Shown: piece by piece, positions 8,844-19,546 of the stretch | Layout: each line of letters starts with the position of its first letter | Position numbering within the stretch: the first letter of the stretch is position 1 | From: Robertmurraya sp. FSL R5-0851 | GTDB lineage: Bacteria > Bacillota > Bacilli > Bacillales > Cytobacillaceae | NCBI RefSeq assembly: GCF_038002965.1 | Contig: NZ_JBBOOE010000001.1 | Location: 1,407,001 to 1,471,000 of the forward strand | Length of the DNA stretch: 64,000 nucleotides | Reading direction: 5' to 3' | Notes under the pieces: model-generated | The model's database searches: none | Told to the model about the DNA's origin: nothing | The model's input: the letters and a program-made list of their open reading frames with translations, nothing else | Program-made: the position numbers and the translations under genes

Positions 8844-10511
8844 TTATACCTCCATTATGATCGGTAAAATCATAGGGCGGCGTTTTGTTTTTTCATATAG
8901 GAAAGGAGATAAGGTGTCGGTAATTTCATTTTTAATTTCCGACCATTGTGTTGTTTTTCTTTCCATTACTTTATTTAAGTGCTTAGAAATGAGTGATTGA
9001 GCATCGTTAATCAGATCACCGGACTCTCTCATATACACAAACCCGCGTGAGATGATATCAGGACCAGCAGCAATTTTAAAGTCCTTCATATTAATGCTTA
9101 CAACAACAACGACTAGTCCTTCTTCAGATAGGATTCGACGGTCTCTTAAAACGATATTACCGATATCACCGATTCCACTTCCATCAATATAAACATTACC
9201 TGATGGAATCTTTCCAGCAACTTGTGCAGTATCTTCACTTAAAGCTAGAACCTCACCATTATCCATAATAAAGCAGTTTTCTTCTTCTACTCCACAATCT
9301 ACTGCAAGTTTTGCATGCATTTTTTGCATGCGATATTCCCCGTGGATTGGCATAAAGAACTTAGGTTTAATCAGTCGTAACATTAGCTTTTGTTCCTGTT
9401 GTCCACCATGACCAGAAGTATGAATATCATTTAATGATCCATGAATCACATCTGCTCCTGCTCGGAAAAGCATGTTGATCGTACGACTTACACTAACCGT
9501 GTTTCCTGGAATTGGCGAAGATGAGAACACAACAGTGTCTCCAGGAATGATTTGAATTTGACGGTGAGTTCCATTGGCAATACGTGAAAGAGCTGCCATA
9601 GGCTCCCCTTGACTTCCTGTACAAAGTATCGTTACTTGGTTAGCTGGAATTCGATTAATTTGTTGTGGCTCAATAAATGTATCTTTCGGTGCACGAATAT
9701 AACCTAATTCTTGTCCAATACGAATCGCTGCTTCCATACTTCTACCAAATACAGCGATTTTTCTGCCTTGTGCAACAGCAGCTTCTGTTACTTGTTGAAG
9801 GCGGTGGATATTAGATGCGAAGGTGGCAAAAATAACACGCCCTTCTACCTTTCTAAAAATATCCTGAATGCTTTCACCCACACGTCGCTCTGACATGGTA
9901 AAATCAGGGACTTCACTGTTGGTACTATCAGACAACAAACAGAGTACGCCATCTTTACCGATCTCAGCCATTTTTGTTAAATTAGCTGGTTCCCCAACTG
10001 GAGTGAAATCGAATTTAAAATCTCCTGTGTGGACAATTTGTCCTGGCGGGGTTTTCACGACTATTCCATATGAATCCGGAATACTATGAGTAGTTCTAAA
10101 GAAAGTAACCGATGTCTTTCTGAACTTGATGATGTCATCTTCTTTAATCTCGATTAATTTTGCCGTGCGAAGTAATCCATGTTCTTCAAGTTTATTTTTA
10201 ATTAGGCCAAGTGCAAGTTTTCCACCATAAATAGGAATATTTACTTCTCTTAGTAAGTAAGGAATACCACCAATATGGTCCTCGTGTCCATGTGTAACGA
10301 AAAGGCCTTTAATTTTGTCTACATTTTTCACCAGGTAGGTGTAATCAGGAATAACGTAGTCAATTCCAAGTAGCTCGTCCTCTGGAAACTTAATACCGGC
10401 GTCAATCAAGATAATTTCATCTTGAAATTGAACTGCATACGTATTCTTTCCGATTTCCCCAAGGCCGCCAAGGGCGAACACGGCCGTTTGATCGTTTTTA
10501 ACGAATTTCAT
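8844..10511 (-). CDS. rnjA: Ribonuclease J1
   Basis: A 555-residue metallo-beta-lactamase/beta-CASP ribonuclease with 5'-3' exonuclease and endonuclease activity, central to mRNA turnover and rRNA maturation. The metal-binding motif HGHEDH is at 74-79, followed by further histidines in RTTHSIPDS and HTGDFKFD; the beta-CASP domain is in the middle and a C-terminal domain follows from about 450. Length equals B. subtilis RnjA. The small rpoY gene lies three bases upstream on the same strand, so both are one transcript. The start is the ATG at 10511. Confidence 0.96.
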   Translation of the reverse strand: MKFVKNDQTAVFALGGLGEIGKNTYAVQFQDEIILIDAGIKFPEDELLGIDYVIPDYTYLVKNVDKIKGLFVTHGHEDHIGGIPYLLREVNIPIYGGKLALGLIKNKLEEHGLLRTAKLIEIKEDDIIKFRKTSVTFFRTTHSIPDSYGIVVKTPPGQIVHTGDFKFDFTPVGEPANLTKMAEIGKDGVLCLLSDSTNSEVPDFTMSERRVGESIQDIFRKVEGRVIFATFASNIHRLQQVTEAAVAQGRKIAVFGRSMEAAIRIGQELGYIRAPKDTFIEPQQINRIPANQVTILCTGSQGEPMAALSRIANGTHRQIQIIPGDTVVFSSSPIPGNTVSVSRTINMLFRAGADVIHGSLNDIHTSGHGGQQEQKLMLRLIKPKFFMPIHGEYRMQKMHAKLAVDCGVEEENCFIMDNGEVLALSEDTAQVAGKIPSGNVYIDGSGIGDIGNIVLRDRRILSEEGLVVVVVSINMKDFKIAAGPDIISRGFVYMRESGDLINDAQSLISKHLNKVMERKTTQWSEIKNEITDTLSPFLYEKTKRRPMILPIIMEV

Positions 10512-10514
10512 AAA

Positions 10515-10727
10515 TTAATCAATCTCCAATACATTAAAATCTTCATTTTGTTGTTCATACTCTAAGAAAGCACCCGTTACTGGTGTAACAAACTCGATAT
10601 TGTATGGTCGGTCTGCCAATTTTGTACGGACTTCTCGTTCTGAATCCGCTTTAACATAAACCGTTTTAGTTTTTTCTCTTACAGGTACCTGTAATTTGTC
10701 TTCTTGAAAATAAACTTTAAATATCAT
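10515..10727 (-). CDS. rpoY: RNA polymerase epsilon subunit
   Basis: A 70-residue protein matching the small Firmicutes RNA polymerase subunit epsilon (formerly YkzG). It is a single compact domain beginning MIFKVYFQ and containing the conserved arginine-rich middle (REVRTKLADRPYNIEFV). The start has AAGGAGAGA upstream. It overlaps no other gene, and only three bases separate it from rnjA, the arrangement found throughout Bacillus. The function is known from the family; nothing here departs from it. Confidence 0.93.
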   Translation of the reverse strand: MIFKVYFQEDKLQVPVREKTKTVYVKADSEREVRTKLADRPYNIEFVTPVTGAFLEYEQQNEDFNVLEID

Positions 10728-10894
10728 TTAAAATCTCTCCTTGTTCCGATAGTAACTTTTTCTATTATATCTAAAAATAACATGTATTTCATGTTTTTTC
10801 TCATTAAATAGTAGGATTATGTGTAATTAACCATTCTTTTACATTATTGCAAAAGAATATGTAGTGACAATGATTAACTTTACAATAAAGAAGT

Positions 10895-10919
10895 AGCCCT
10901 TCGCAAGTTTAGAAGGGCT
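10895..10919 (-). terminator. Hairpin after the 23-codon gene
   Basis: AGCCCTTC pairs with GAAGGGCT (8 bp, nine-base loop). On the minus strand it is followed by ACTTCTTTATT, a weak T-rich tail. It is a candidate terminator for the small gene at 10988-11059. Confidence 0.5.
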
Positions 10920-10950
10920 TTCTCCTGAGAAAAAATATTCAGTATAAGAG

Positions 10951-10975
10951 CTGGCTTGGGGAAGCCCCAAGCCAG
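10951..10975 (-). terminator. Strong GC-rich hairpin after the 23-codon gene
   Basis: CTGGCTTGGGG and CCCCAAGCCAG form a perfect 11-bp stem around a three-base loop. It starts 12 bases after the stop of the small gene at 10988-11059. No T-run follows on the minus strand (CTCTTATACTG), so it may stabilise the 3' end or be part of an RNA structure and not end transcription itself. Confidence 0.6.
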
Positions 10976-10987
10976 GAAGGTTAAAAA

Positions 10988-11059
10988 CTAAGCAATTGTT
11001 TTTTTACGTAATAATTCGTTCCACTGCCTAACAAGCTTTTTTCTAAGCTTCTTTAACAT
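10988..11059 (-). CDS. Small basic peptide, 23 residues
   Basis: An ATG at 11059 opens 23 codons: M-L-K-K-L-R-K-K-L-V-R-Q-W-N-E-L-L-R-K-K-T-I-A. The peptide has nine Lys/Arg residues and leucines spaced to give an amphipathic helix. Upstream on the same strand is AAGGAGATGATCC, an almost perfect complement of the 16S rRNA tail, which is much better than a random frame would have. A strong hairpin (10951-10975) and a second one (10895-10919) follow. I do not recognise the family. It could be a translated regulatory peptide, a membrane-active peptide or the coding part of a dual-function RNA. That it is a translated gene is inference from the ribosome site and hairpins. Confidence 0.6.
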   Translation of the reverse strand: MLKKLRKKLVRQWNELLRKKTIA

Positions 11060-11203
11060 GGTGGATCATCTCCTTACAAATAATATTTAAACGATCCTTG
11101 TCCAAAGTAAAGAAAATTTGTCCCGGAAGCATTTCTTCTATTTATATTATATGATGTTTTTACAATATTTCTCGTGGATAAAGTTGGAATTTTAGTGAAT
11201 TCA

Positions 11204-11232
11204 TAAAAAAAGTGCTGGTAGTTTTACCAGCA
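11204..11232 (-). terminator. Terminator of the deformylase gene
   Basis: TGCTGGTA/TACCAGCA stem with loop AAAC on the minus strand, followed by CTTTTTTTATG. It begins seven bases after the def stop codon. Confidence 0.85.
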
Positions 11233-11238
11233 GCTACT

Positions 11239-11793
11239 TTATCTCTCTACCGCAATTGAATGGTCAGGTACATAATAGGGGTCTTTTTTGTTAATATGAT
11301 CATAAAACATCACTCCGTTAAGGTGGTCGATTTCATGTTGGAAAACAATTGCCATAATCCCTTTTAATCGAAGCTTAACTTCTTTTCCTTGAAGATCCAT
11401 TGCCTTAACAGTAATTTTTGAATATCTTGGCACAAACCCAGGGAATGCTTCATCTACAGAAAGACATCCCTCGCCAGAAGTAAGGTAGGCCTTTTCTACT
11501 GAATGACTAATAATTTTCGGGTTAAATAATGTATAGCTATGCTGTTGGTCCTTTTCATCTTTTGCATGAATGGCAATCATTCTTTTAGAAACGTTTATTT
11601 GTGGTGCTGCAATGCCTATTCCAGCTCGTAGCTGATATTTCATTGCCGTTTCTGGATTTTGGCTGTTTACTAAGTATTCATGCATACTTGTTAACAGTTC
11701 AATATCTTCTTGAGAGGGAGGCATGGAAACTTCCTCAGCTACTTTACGTAAGGTTGGATGTCCATCCCGTATGATATCATCCATTGTAATCAT
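11239..11793 (-). CDS. def: Peptide deformylase
   Basis: A 184-residue metalloenzyme that removes the formyl group from nascent N-terminal methionine. All three family motifs are present: GIGIAAPQ (58-65), EGCLS (108-112, metal ligand C110) and QHEIDH (152-157, two histidine ligands). The longer insert between motifs 1 and 2 is typical of Gram-positive type 2 deformylases, as in B. subtilis DefB (YkrB), which has the same length and position. ATG codons at 11793 and 11784 are both possible starts; the first is taken here. Transcribed alone, with its own terminator. Confidence 0.95.
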   Translation of the reverse strand: MITMDDIIRDGHPTLRKVAEEVSMPPSQEDIELLTSMHEYLVNSQNPETAMKYQLRAGIGIAAPQINVSKRMIAIHAKDEKDQQHSYTLFNPKIISHSVEKAYLTSGEGCLSVDEAFPGFVPRYSKITVKAMDLQGKEVKLRLKGIMAIVFQHEIDHLNGVMFYDHINKKDPYYVPDHSIAVER

Positions 11794-12040
11794 AAATACA
11801 CGCTCCTAAGTTACAAGACTTTCACTCGTCCTTTGTTATCGATAATAGTCTATCAAAGATTGAAACAAAAGTTAATCATTCGATTCAGGATTTTGCTTAT
11901 TTAATACATATTTATGAATGTTTAGAAATATGATGTAATATAACGGACAAGCGTAGCCATTTTTAACACAAAACATTGTATTAGTATTGTCATTCATCCC
12001 ACTACTAGATATAGTTAATTTGATATAGGAGGGCTAAATT

Positions 12041-12709
12041 GTGCGTATAAATCAACGATTATTAGGTCTTTTTTGTTTTGCTTTTATCTTATTTTTGTCA
12101 GGCTGTAGTCCTTTTCAATCAACTCCCGAAAAAATTCACGAAGTATTAGAAGATGTGGTAGAAAAAGAAGCTTTGTTTGAAGAACAGCAGGAACCATTAG
12201 TCCAGTTAGAAAAGGATGAACAACGAATATATGGAGAGATTATGGAACTTGGAACTAAGAATATTGAGGATATTGTAAATAAGGCTAATGAAGCTATAGA
12301 AACAGTAGACAAAAGAAAAGTTCACATGGAAAATGAACAAAAAAGCCTTGAGGAATCAGAAGAAGAATTTAAACGTCTGAAACCTTTAATTGAGAAAATT
12401 GATGAGAAACAAGTAAAAAGTAAAGCAGATAAATTATACTCGGTAATGACTGAAAGATATCGGACCCATGATGAGCTTTATCATGCATATACTCAAGGCC
12501 TCGAGCAGGACAAAAATCTATATAATATGCTAAAAGCAGAGGAACGGTCTTTAGGAGAACTAGAGCAACAAATTGTTAAAATAAATCAAATATATGAACA
12601 GGTTATCGCAGCAAATGAAAAATTTAATGAGCTTACTAAGGAGTATAATGTTACGAAGCATTCCTTTTACGAGCTTTCAGGACTTGATATAGAAGAGTCG
12701 ACCAAATAA
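12041..12709 (+). CDS. ykyA: YkyA-family lipoprotein
   Basis: A 222-residue exported lipoprotein starting at GTG with AGGAGGG nine bases upstream. The signal peptide ends in a lipobox (LFLSGC, lipidated C22). The rest is strongly charged and predicted to be mostly long alpha helices and coiled coil (about 35-200), which fits the YkyA cell-wall-binding lipoprotein family. It sits between def and pdhA, as in B. subtilis. Molecular role unknown. Its terminator (12697-12722) overlaps the stop codon. Confidence 0.85.
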   Translation: MRINQRLLGLFCFAFILFLSGCSPFQSTPEKIHEVLEDVVEKEALFEEQQEPLVQLEKDEQRIYGEIMELGTKNIEDIVNKANEAIETVDKRKVHMENEQKSLEESEEEFKRLKPLIEKIDEKQVKSKADKLYSVMTERYRTHDELYHAYTQGLEQDKNLYNMLKAEERSLGELEQQIVKINQIYEQVIAANEKFNELTKEYNVTKHSFYELSGLDIEESTK

Positions 12710-12722
12710 GGTCGGCTTTTTT
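12697..12722 (+). terminator. Terminator of ykyA
   Basis: GTCGACC pairs with GGTCGGC (one G-U pair) around AAATAA, followed by TTTTTT. The stem overlaps the last codons and stop of ykyA. Confidence 0.8.
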
Positions 12723-12851
12723 GCTTTATAACAGGATGGTTAAAAGGAAGATGTTATATAGTACAGATAGGATTATTGAATGATACAGAAAGTGAATGTG
12801 ATTTAAATAATAATTACTATGGATATATTTAAAAACTTACAGATTTTATAT

Positions 12852-12942
12852 TTGACGCGGGTATTTTTAATGATGTAAACTAAGAAACGAGTCAATTTAT
12901 TGTATCAATTTAGTTGCATAAGTTAGTGATACAGAATATCAT
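12852..12942 (+). promoter_or_regulatory. Candidate promoters of the pdh operon
   Basis: Two SigA-like pairs lie in the 438-bp gap before pdhA: TTGACG (12852-12857) with TAAACT (12876-12881, spacing 18), and TTGCAT (12914-12919) with TATCAT (12937-12942, spacing 17). Either would give a leader of roughly 200-260 bases that includes the hairpin at 13031-13069. Only the spacing and partial consensus support them. Nothing else was recognised in this gap. Confidence 0.4.
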
Positions 12943-13030
12943 AAGCATTGAATCTACAATTTTTGTTTTTTAAAACGAGATTTGTGGGAAACTACTTAAT
13001 AAATAATAGCTTCTCTCTGTTTAGAACAGG

Positions 13031-13069
13031 TCAAATCTTAGAATGATGATTATTTCTAAGATGATTTGA
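13031..13069 (+). promoter_or_regulatory. Leader hairpin upstream of pdhA
   Basis: TCAAATCTTAGAA (13031-13043) pairs with TTCTAAGATGATTTGA (13054-13069) with one bulged G, ten-base loop, followed by TTTTGGG. It lies 78 bases before the pdhA start and could be a leader terminator or a stabilising structure. Confidence 0.5.
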
Positions 13070-13084
13070 TTTTGGGTATCCTAA

Positions 13085-14263
<1,179 letters not shown>

Positions 14264-14266
14264 GCC

Positions 14267-15244
14267 ATGGCGCAAATGACATTGATTCAAGCAATCACGG
14301 ATGCGTTACGTATTGAATTGCGCAATGATCCGAACGTGTTACTATTCGGTGAAGACGTAGGAAATAACGGAGGAGTATTCCGTGCAACTGAGGGTCTTCA
14401 AAAGGAATTCGGAGAAGAGCGCGTATTCGATACACCACTTGCTGAATCTGGTATCGGTGGTTTAGCAATCGGTCTTGGTTTACAAGGTTTCCGTCCTATT
14501 ATGGAAATCCAATTCTTCGGTTTCGTCTATGAAGTAATTGACTCTATTTCTGGTCAAATGGCTCGTATGCGTTATCGTTCAGGTGGACGTTACAATTCTC
14601 CAGTTACGATCCGTTCTCCATTTGGTGGTGGCGTTCATACCCCTGAACTGCATGCTGATAGTTTAGAGGGTTTAATGACACAACAACCAGGATTAAAAGT
14701 TGTTATCCCAGCTACTCCTTATGATGCAAAAGGTTTATTATTATCAGCTATTCGTGATAATGACCCAGTTATTTTCCTTGAGCATATGAAGCTATACCGT
14801 TCATTCCGTCAAGAGGTTCCTGAAGAGGAGTACACAATTCCATTAGGAAAAGCTGACGTGAAGCGTGAAGGGAAAGACTTATCTATTATTACTTACGGAG
14901 CAATGGTACACGAATCATTAAAAGCTGCAGAAGAGCTTGAAAAAGAAGGTTTCTCAGTTGAAGTAGTTGACTTACGTACACTTGCACCATTAGATATTGA
15001 CGCTATCGTCGCATCTGTAGAGAAAACTGGACGTGCTATTGTTGTTCAGGAAGCACAAAAGCAAGCAGGAATTGCTGCTCAAGTGGTTGCTGAAATTAAC
15101 GACCGTGCAATTCTTAGCTTAGAAGCTCCTGTATTACGTGTTGCAGGTCCTGACACTGTGTACCCATTCTCTCAAGCGGAAACAGTATGGTTACCAAATT
15201 ACAAAGATGTAATTGAAACAGCTAAGAAAGTTTTAAGCTTCTAA
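14267..15244 (+). CDS. pdhB: Pyruvate dehydrogenase E1 beta
   Basis: A 325-residue transketolase-type subunit that completes the E1 active site with PdhA. The thiamine-binding region is seen in [14 protein letters not shown] (28-41) and [12 protein letters not shown] (about 54-65); the C-terminal transketolase domain starts near residue 200. An in-frame ATG at 14274 does not exist, and the ATG at 14267 has GGAGTCG upstream at the end of pdhA, so the pair is translationally close. A hairpin (15256-15286) separates it from pdhC, which could set a different level for E1 and E2/E3. Confidence 0.96.
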   Translation: MAQMTLIQAITDALRIELRNDPNVLLFGEDVGNNGGVFRATEGLQKEFGEERVFDTPLAESGIGGLAIGLGLQGFRPIMEIQFFGFVYEVIDSISGQMARMRYRSGGRYNSPVTIRSPFGGGVHTPELHADSLEGLMTQQPGLKVVIPATPYDAKGLLLSAIRDNDPVIFLEHMKLYRSFRQEVPEEEYTIPLGKADVKREGKDLSIITYGAMVHESLKAAEELEKEGFSVEVVDLRTLAPLDIDAIVASVEKTGRAIVVQEAQKQAGIAAQVVAEINDRAILSLEAPVLRVAGPDTVYPFSQAETVWLPNYKDVIETAKKVLSF

Positions 15245-15255
15245 AATTATTAATA

Positions 15256-15286
15256 AAAGAGGGGAATGGGTCACCATTTTCCCTTT
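15256..15286 (+). terminator. Hairpin between pdhB and pdhC
   Basis: AAAGAGGGGAATGG pairs with CCATTTTCCCTTT (one bulge, two G-U pairs) around GTCA, followed by CCTTATTTG. It is a candidate partial terminator or processing site inside the pdh operon. Confidence 0.5.
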
Positions 15287-15336
15287 CCTTATTTGAAAAG
15301 ATCTGAATAAGCTCGTATCTATAGGAGGGTGAATAC

Positions 15337-16650
15337 ATGTCATTCCAATTTAAATTACCTGACATCGGTGAAGGTATCCATGAAGGTGAAATCGTTAAGT
15401 GGTTTGTAAAAGCTGGCGATAAAGTTCAAGAAGATGATGTACTTTGTGAAGTGCAAAACGATAAAGCAGTAGTAGAAATTCCATCACCAGTTGCTGGTAC
15501 AGTTGAAGAAGTACTAGTAGGTGAAGGAACAGTTGCAACAGTAGGTCAAGTGCTTATTACATTTGATGCTCCTGGATATGAAAACCTTAAATTTAAAGGT
15601 GACGATCACGAAGAGGAAGCACCAAAGCAAGAAGAGCAAGCTCCTGTTGCAGAAGCTAGCACAACGAACAATGGTGTAGCAGAAACGCAGGCCTCAGTTG
15701 ACCCTAATCGTCGTGTGGTTGCCATGCCATCAGTTAGAAAATATGCTCGTGAAAAAGGTGTAAATATTGCTTTAGTTGCTGGTTCTGGTAAAAACGGCCG
15801 CGTAGTAAAAGACGATATCGAAGCATTCTTAAATGGTGGAGCAGCACCAGCTGCAGTAGAAACTGCACCGGCGGCAGCTACTGAAGTTGCAACTGAAGCA
15901 GCTAAAGAAACAGCTAAACAAGCAGCAACACCAATTCCACAAGGTCAATATCCAGAAACTCGTGAGAAGATGAGTGGAATTCGTAAAGCAATTGCAAAAG
16001 CTATGGTTAACTCTAAACACACAGCTCCACACGTGACATTAATGGATGAAATTGATGTAGCGAAACTTGTTGCACACCGTAAGAAGTATAAAGATGTGGC
16101 AGCAAATAAAGGAATTAAATTAACATTCTTACCTTATGTAGTTAAAGCATTAACAAGTGCATTACGCGAATTCCCTGCTTTAAACACATCAATTGATGAT
16201 GCAACAAGCGAAATCATTCACAAGCACTACTACAATATTGGAATCGCAGCAGATACAGAAAAAGGATTACTTGTTCCTGTTGTGAAGGATGCAGATCGTA
16301 AATCACTTTTCACGATTTCAAATGATATTAATGAACTTGCTGGAAAAGCACGTGATGGAAAACTTGCTCCTGATGAAATGAAAGGTGCATCTTGCACAAT
16401 CACAAATATCGGTTCAGCTGGTGGACAATGGTTTACTCCTGTAATTAACCACCCTGAGGTAGCAATTCTAGGAATTGGTCGTATCGCAGAAAAAGCAATC
16501 GTTGTAAATGGTGAGATTGTTGCTGCACCAGTATTAGCATTATCTTTAAGCTTTGACCATCGTATGATTGATGGAGCAACAGCTCAGCACGCACTTAACC
16601 ATATTAAGCGCTTGTTGAACGATCCAGAACTATTGTTAATGGAGGCGTAA
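15337..16650 (+). CDS. pdhC: Dihydrolipoamide acetyltransferase E2
   Basis: A 437-residue core subunit of the pyruvate dehydrogenase complex. Residues 1-78 are a lipoyl domain with lipoylated K43 in QNDKAVVEI. An Ala/Pro/Glu-rich linker leads to the peripheral-subunit-binding domain (about 128-165, [14 protein letters not shown]), then a second Ala-rich linker (about 168-200). The catalytic acetyltransferase domain ends with the DHRMIDG active-site motif. One lipoyl domain is normal for Bacillus. AGGAGGGTG lies nine bases before the ATG. Same operon as pdhD, four bases apart. Confidence 0.96.
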   Translation: MSFQFKLPDIGEGIHEGEIVKWFVKAGDKVQEDDVLCEVQNDKAVVEIPSPVAGTVEEVLVGEGTVATVGQVLITFDAPGYENLKFKGDDHEEEAPKQEEQAPVAEASTTNNGVAETQASVDPNRRVVAMPSVRKYAREKGVNIALVAGSGKNGRVVKDDIEAFLNGGAAPAAVETAPAAATEVATEAAKETAKQAATPIPQGQYPETREKMSGIRKAIAKAMVNSKHTAPHVTLMDEIDVAKLVAHRKKYKDVAANKGIKLTFLPYVVKALTSALREFPALNTSIDDATSEIIHKHYYNIGIAADTEKGLLVPVVKDADRKSLFTISNDINELAGKARDGKLAPDEMKGASCTITNIGSAGGQWFTPVINHPEVAILGIGRIAEKAIVVNGEIVAAPVLALSLSFDHRMIDGATAQHALNHIKRLLNDPELLLMEA

Positions 16651-16654
16651 AAAA

Positions 16655-18064
16655 ATGGTAGTTGGAGATTTCGCGATTGAAACAGATACTCTTGTCGTAG
16701 GGGCTGGCCCTGGTGGTTATGTAGCAGCTATTCGTGCGGCGCAATTAGGACAAAAAGTAACAATTGTAGAAAAAGGAACTCTTGGTGGAGTTTGTTTGAA
16801 TGTTGGATGTATCCCATCAAAAGCATTAATTGCAGCTGGTCACCGTTATGAAACAGCAAAGCACTCTGATGCAATGGGGATTACAGCAGATAATGTAAAA
16901 GTTGACTTTTCTAAAGTTCAAGCATGGAAAGCTGGAGTTGTTAAAAAGCTTACTGGCGGTGTTGAAGGGCTTTTAAAAGGAAACAAAGTTGAAATCGTTC
17001 GTGGTGAAGCATACTTTGTAGACAACGAAACGGTTCGTGTAATGGATGAAAATTCAGCACAAACATATAAGTTTAAAAATGCAATTATTGCAACTGGTTC
17101 ACGCCCAATTGAGTTACCACAATTTAAATACACAAAGCGTGTACTTGACTCAACGGGAGCTCTTGCTCTAGAAGAAATCCCTAACCATATCGTTGTTATC
17201 GGTGGAGGATACATCGGTACAGAACTTGGTGGGGCATACGCTAACTTTGGTACAAAAGTAACGATCTTAGAAGGTACAGACGAAATCCTGAATGGTTTCG
17301 AAAAGCAAATGTCGGCTATCGTAAAGCGCAACCTAAAGAAAAAGGGTGCGGAAATTATTACAAAGGCACTTGCAAAAGGTGTACAGGAAACAGAAAACAG
17401 CGTAACAGTTACTTACGAAGTAAAAGGAGAAGAGCAATCAGTTGAAGCGGACTATGTGTTCGTAATGGTTGGTCGTCGTCCTAACACTGATGAGCTTGGG
17501 TTAGAACAAGCTGGTGTTGAAATTGGTGAAAGAGGAATCATTAATATTGACAAGCAATGTCGTACAAATGTAAGCAATATTTATGCAATTGGTGATGTTG
17601 TTCCAGGACCACCTTTAGCGCATAAAGCATCATACGAAGCGAAGATTGCTGCAGAAGCAATTGCTGGTCATCCATCTGAGATTGACTACCTTGGAATTCC
17701 GGCTGTAGTATTCTCTGATCCTGAATTAGCTTCTGTTGGTTATACAGAAAAGCAAGCTAAGGATGAGGGAATCGATATTATTGCTGCGAAATTCCCATTC
17801 GCTGCAAACGGTCGTGCACTTGCACTTGAAGCTGCAGAAGGCTTCTTAAAGCTTGTAACTCGTAAGGAAGATGGTTTAGTTATCGGAGCGCAAATCGCTG
17901 GACCTAGCGCTTCTGATATGATTGCTGAATTAGGTCTTGCTATTGAAGCTGGAATGACCGCAGAAGATTTAGCAATGACGATCCACGCTCATCCAACATT
18001 AGGTGAGATTACGATGGAAGCTGCTGAAGTGGCACTTGGAAATCCAATTCATATTGTAAAATAA
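16655..18064 (+). CDS. pdhD: Dihydrolipoamide dehydrogenase E3
   Basis: A 469-residue FAD enzyme that reoxidises lipoamide with NAD+. The FAD motif GAGPGG is at 16-21, the redox disulfide C47/C52 in [13 protein letters not shown], the NAD motif GGGYIG at about 184-189, and the C-terminal catalytic pair in AHPTLGE near 446. It serves pyruvate dehydrogenase and probably other 2-oxoacid complexes. GGAGG lies inside the end of pdhC, ten bases before the ATG. A strong bidirectional terminator follows. Confidence 0.97.
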   Translation: MVVGDFAIETDTLVVGAGPGGYVAAIRAAQLGQKVTIVEKGTLGGVCLNVGCIPSKALIAAGHRYETAKHSDAMGITADNVKVDFSKVQAWKAGVVKKLTGGVEGLLKGNKVEIVRGEAYFVDNETVRVMDENSAQTYKFKNAIIATGSRPIELPQFKYTKRVLDSTGALALEEIPNHIVVIGGGYIGTELGGAYANFGTKVTILEGTDEILNGFEKQMSAIVKRNLKKKGAEIITKALAKGVQETENSVTVTYEVKGEEQSVEADYVFVMVGRRPNTDELGLEQAGVEIGERGIINIDKQCRTNVSNIYAIGDVVPGPPLAHKASYEAKIAAEAIAGHPSEIDYLGIPAVVFSDPELASVGYTEKQAKDEGIDIIAAKFPFAANGRALALEAAEGFLKLVTRKEDGLVIGAQIAGPSASDMIAELGLAIEAGMTAEDLAMTIHAHPTLGEITMEAAEVALGNPIHIVK

Positions 18065-18068
18065 AAAA

Positions 18069-18100
18069 TAAGACCTGCTTCCATTGGGATGCAGGTCTTA
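18069..18100. terminator. Bidirectional terminator between pdhD and slp
   Basis: TAAGACCTGC/GCAGGTCTTA, a perfect 10-bp stem with a 12-base loop. On the minus strand it runs into TTTTTTA. It overlaps the end of the convergent lipoprotein gene. Confidence 0.88.
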
Positions 18101-18475
18101 TTGATCCTCCAGAACTTTTGCTATGGGCTGGACAATTTCTTCAACAGTTTCTTCCCCATTCACAGTGGCTACTATTTCATTATTATAAACTACGATTATG
18201 GCTGGATTTTCTTTTATGGTTAGAAAGTCGAGATACTCTCCAGAGCGATTTGGATTAATCGTCTTCATGTTTTTTACGGCCTCAGGGTAGGTCTTTTTCA
18301 ATTCTATTAACGCATCATAATAGGCGGCCTCATATTGATACTCTGATTCATCAGAAAGAAAAATGAGTTGTTTGACATTTTTATCAAAGGGTAAAACATC
18401 ACTAGATTTTAAAGAATCACAGGAGACGATAATCAGTAAGAGCATAATTACTATTAGCGTTGAGAACCCTTTCAT
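18098..18475 (-). CDS. slp: Slp-like small lipoprotein
   Basis: A 125-residue lipoprotein: signal peptide of hydrophobic Leu/Ile/Val residues ending in IVSC (lipidated C19), then a small soluble domain. In B. subtilis a lipoprotein of almost the same length, Slp (small peptidoglycan-associated lipoprotein), follows pdhD; the name here rests on size, lipobox and position. The start at 18475 is chosen for TGGAGGCGATAAA directly upstream; the frame is open a further 69 bases. Transcribed convergently to pdhD with a shared terminator. Function unknown. Confidence 0.7.
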   Translation of the reverse strand: MKGFSTLIVIMLLLIIVSCDSLKSSDVLPFDKNVKQLIFLSDESEYQYEAAYYDALIELKKTYPEAVKNMKTINPNRSGEYLDFLTIKENPAIIVVYNNEIVATVNGEETVEEIVQPIAKVLEDQ

Positions 18476-18646
18476 TTTATCGCCTCCATTTTCTTTAGTA
18501 ATTTTCGTACATATTTTACCATGGATTTGGGAAATTTTATTCAATGTTATCTATTTGTTACAGAAATGAAAAATAGAATAAGAAGTTTAAACATAAGATA
18601 AGGTAGGACAAGTAAGCTTAGAAGAATAGATTCGGTGGTGAATAGT

Positions 18647-18889
18647 ATGAAGATTTACGTTGTAATCATCATACAATTGATGATTTGGAGTGGATATACT
18701 CTTACTGAATGGCTTTCAAAGCATGATCAACTGATTTACAATATCTTAATGTTTTTTGTCTTTTTCTACATAGCAATTTCAACTGGAAACCATATTATTC
18801 GTTCACCTAAAAAGACAATGATTGTAACGATGATTAGCTTGATGCTATATAGTTCTTTCCATTTGACTATGTCTTTTTTCGTCTATTAA
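18647..18889 (+). CDS. Small membrane protein, unknown
   Basis: An 80-residue protein that is almost wholly hydrophobic: predicted helices at about 2-19, 28-46 and 56-76, joined by short charged loops (KHDQ, RSPKKT). The start at 18647 has GGTGGTGA five bases upstream; an in-frame GTG at 18635 would put that site inside the gene. It stands alone between slp (divergent) and the DUF1885 gene (convergent) and has a terminator. I do not recognise a family. Confidence 0.65.
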   Translation: MKIYVVIIIQLMIWSGYTLTEWLSKHDQLIYNILMFFVFFYIAISTGNHIIRSPKKTMIVTMISLMLYSSFHLTMSFFVY

Positions 18890-18894
18890 TGATT

Positions 18895-18932
18895 AAAAAG
18901 CAAGTGGCTAATTGGATAGCTACTTGCTCTTA
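18895..18932. terminator. Bidirectional terminator
   Basis: GCAAGTGGCTA pairs with TAGCTACTTGC (one mismatch) around ATTGGA, preceded by AAAAA and followed by TCTTAC. It separates two convergent genes. Confidence 0.75.
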
Positions 18933-18941
18933 CATTTTCTC

Positions 18942-19379
18942 TTATTTTCTTGGGTAATAATACATGATTCGACCATTAAACAAATGAAGTTCTGCCTGAA
19001 GCTTTTTAGCTAAGAATTTACAAAACTCATTTGCTTTTCCTTTATCACCAAAAGTTGATGATTCTGGGAGAGTTATTTGAATATAAGTTTGTATGTTCTC
19101 ATTTCCATCAGAATCTACTAAGGTTTCGTGGTCAACTCCTAATAATATGGCATGATACCTGTCCTGATTGGAATACAAATAAAACCAAGTTCCTTTACCT
19201 GATGGCTCTTCCTTTATTTCATAAGGGAAGGCTGATGCCTCGTACTGCCAATCAAGTTGCTTCCCTGTCTTTGCAGTAATGTCCTTATAATAGTGAAAGA
19301 GCTCCTTTATTTCATCAGTGGTAACGTTTTCTTTTAATGATGCTGGCACGAGCTTTATGTATGCGTTAGTAGCCACCAT
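18942..19379 (-). CDS. DUF1885-like protein
   Basis: A 145-residue soluble protein beginning MVATNAYIKLVPAS, a start pattern I associate with the Bacillaceae-specific DUF1885 family of unknown function. It has no signal peptide or membrane segment. Features are a charged N-terminal helix region (KELFHYYKDITAKTGKQ), a central aromatic beta-rich part (GTWFYLYSNQDRYHAILLGV) and a C-terminal part ending MYYYPRK. AATGGGGGGATT precedes the ATG. Monocistronic, convergent with the previous gene. The family call is from memory and moderately sure. Confidence 0.7.
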   Translation of the reverse strand: MVATNAYIKLVPASLKENVTTDEIKELFHYYKDITAKTGKQLDWQYEASAFPYEIKEEPSGKGTWFYLYSNQDRYHAILLGVDHETLVDSDGNENIQTYIQITLPESSTFGDKGKANEFCKFLAKKLQAELHLFNGRIMYYYPRK

Positions 19380-19546
19380 AATCCCCCCATTATTTGTACG
19401 AAAATATACATATTTCTTTGCTCATCTTCATTCTAGCATTGTATAAAATTAAAGTACAACAAGATATTAAGTTGTGGTTGCTTTTCTCTGGGTGGCTAAG
19501 ATATAATAAAATTCTAAATATTAAGAAAATATTGGAGGTGGCAATA

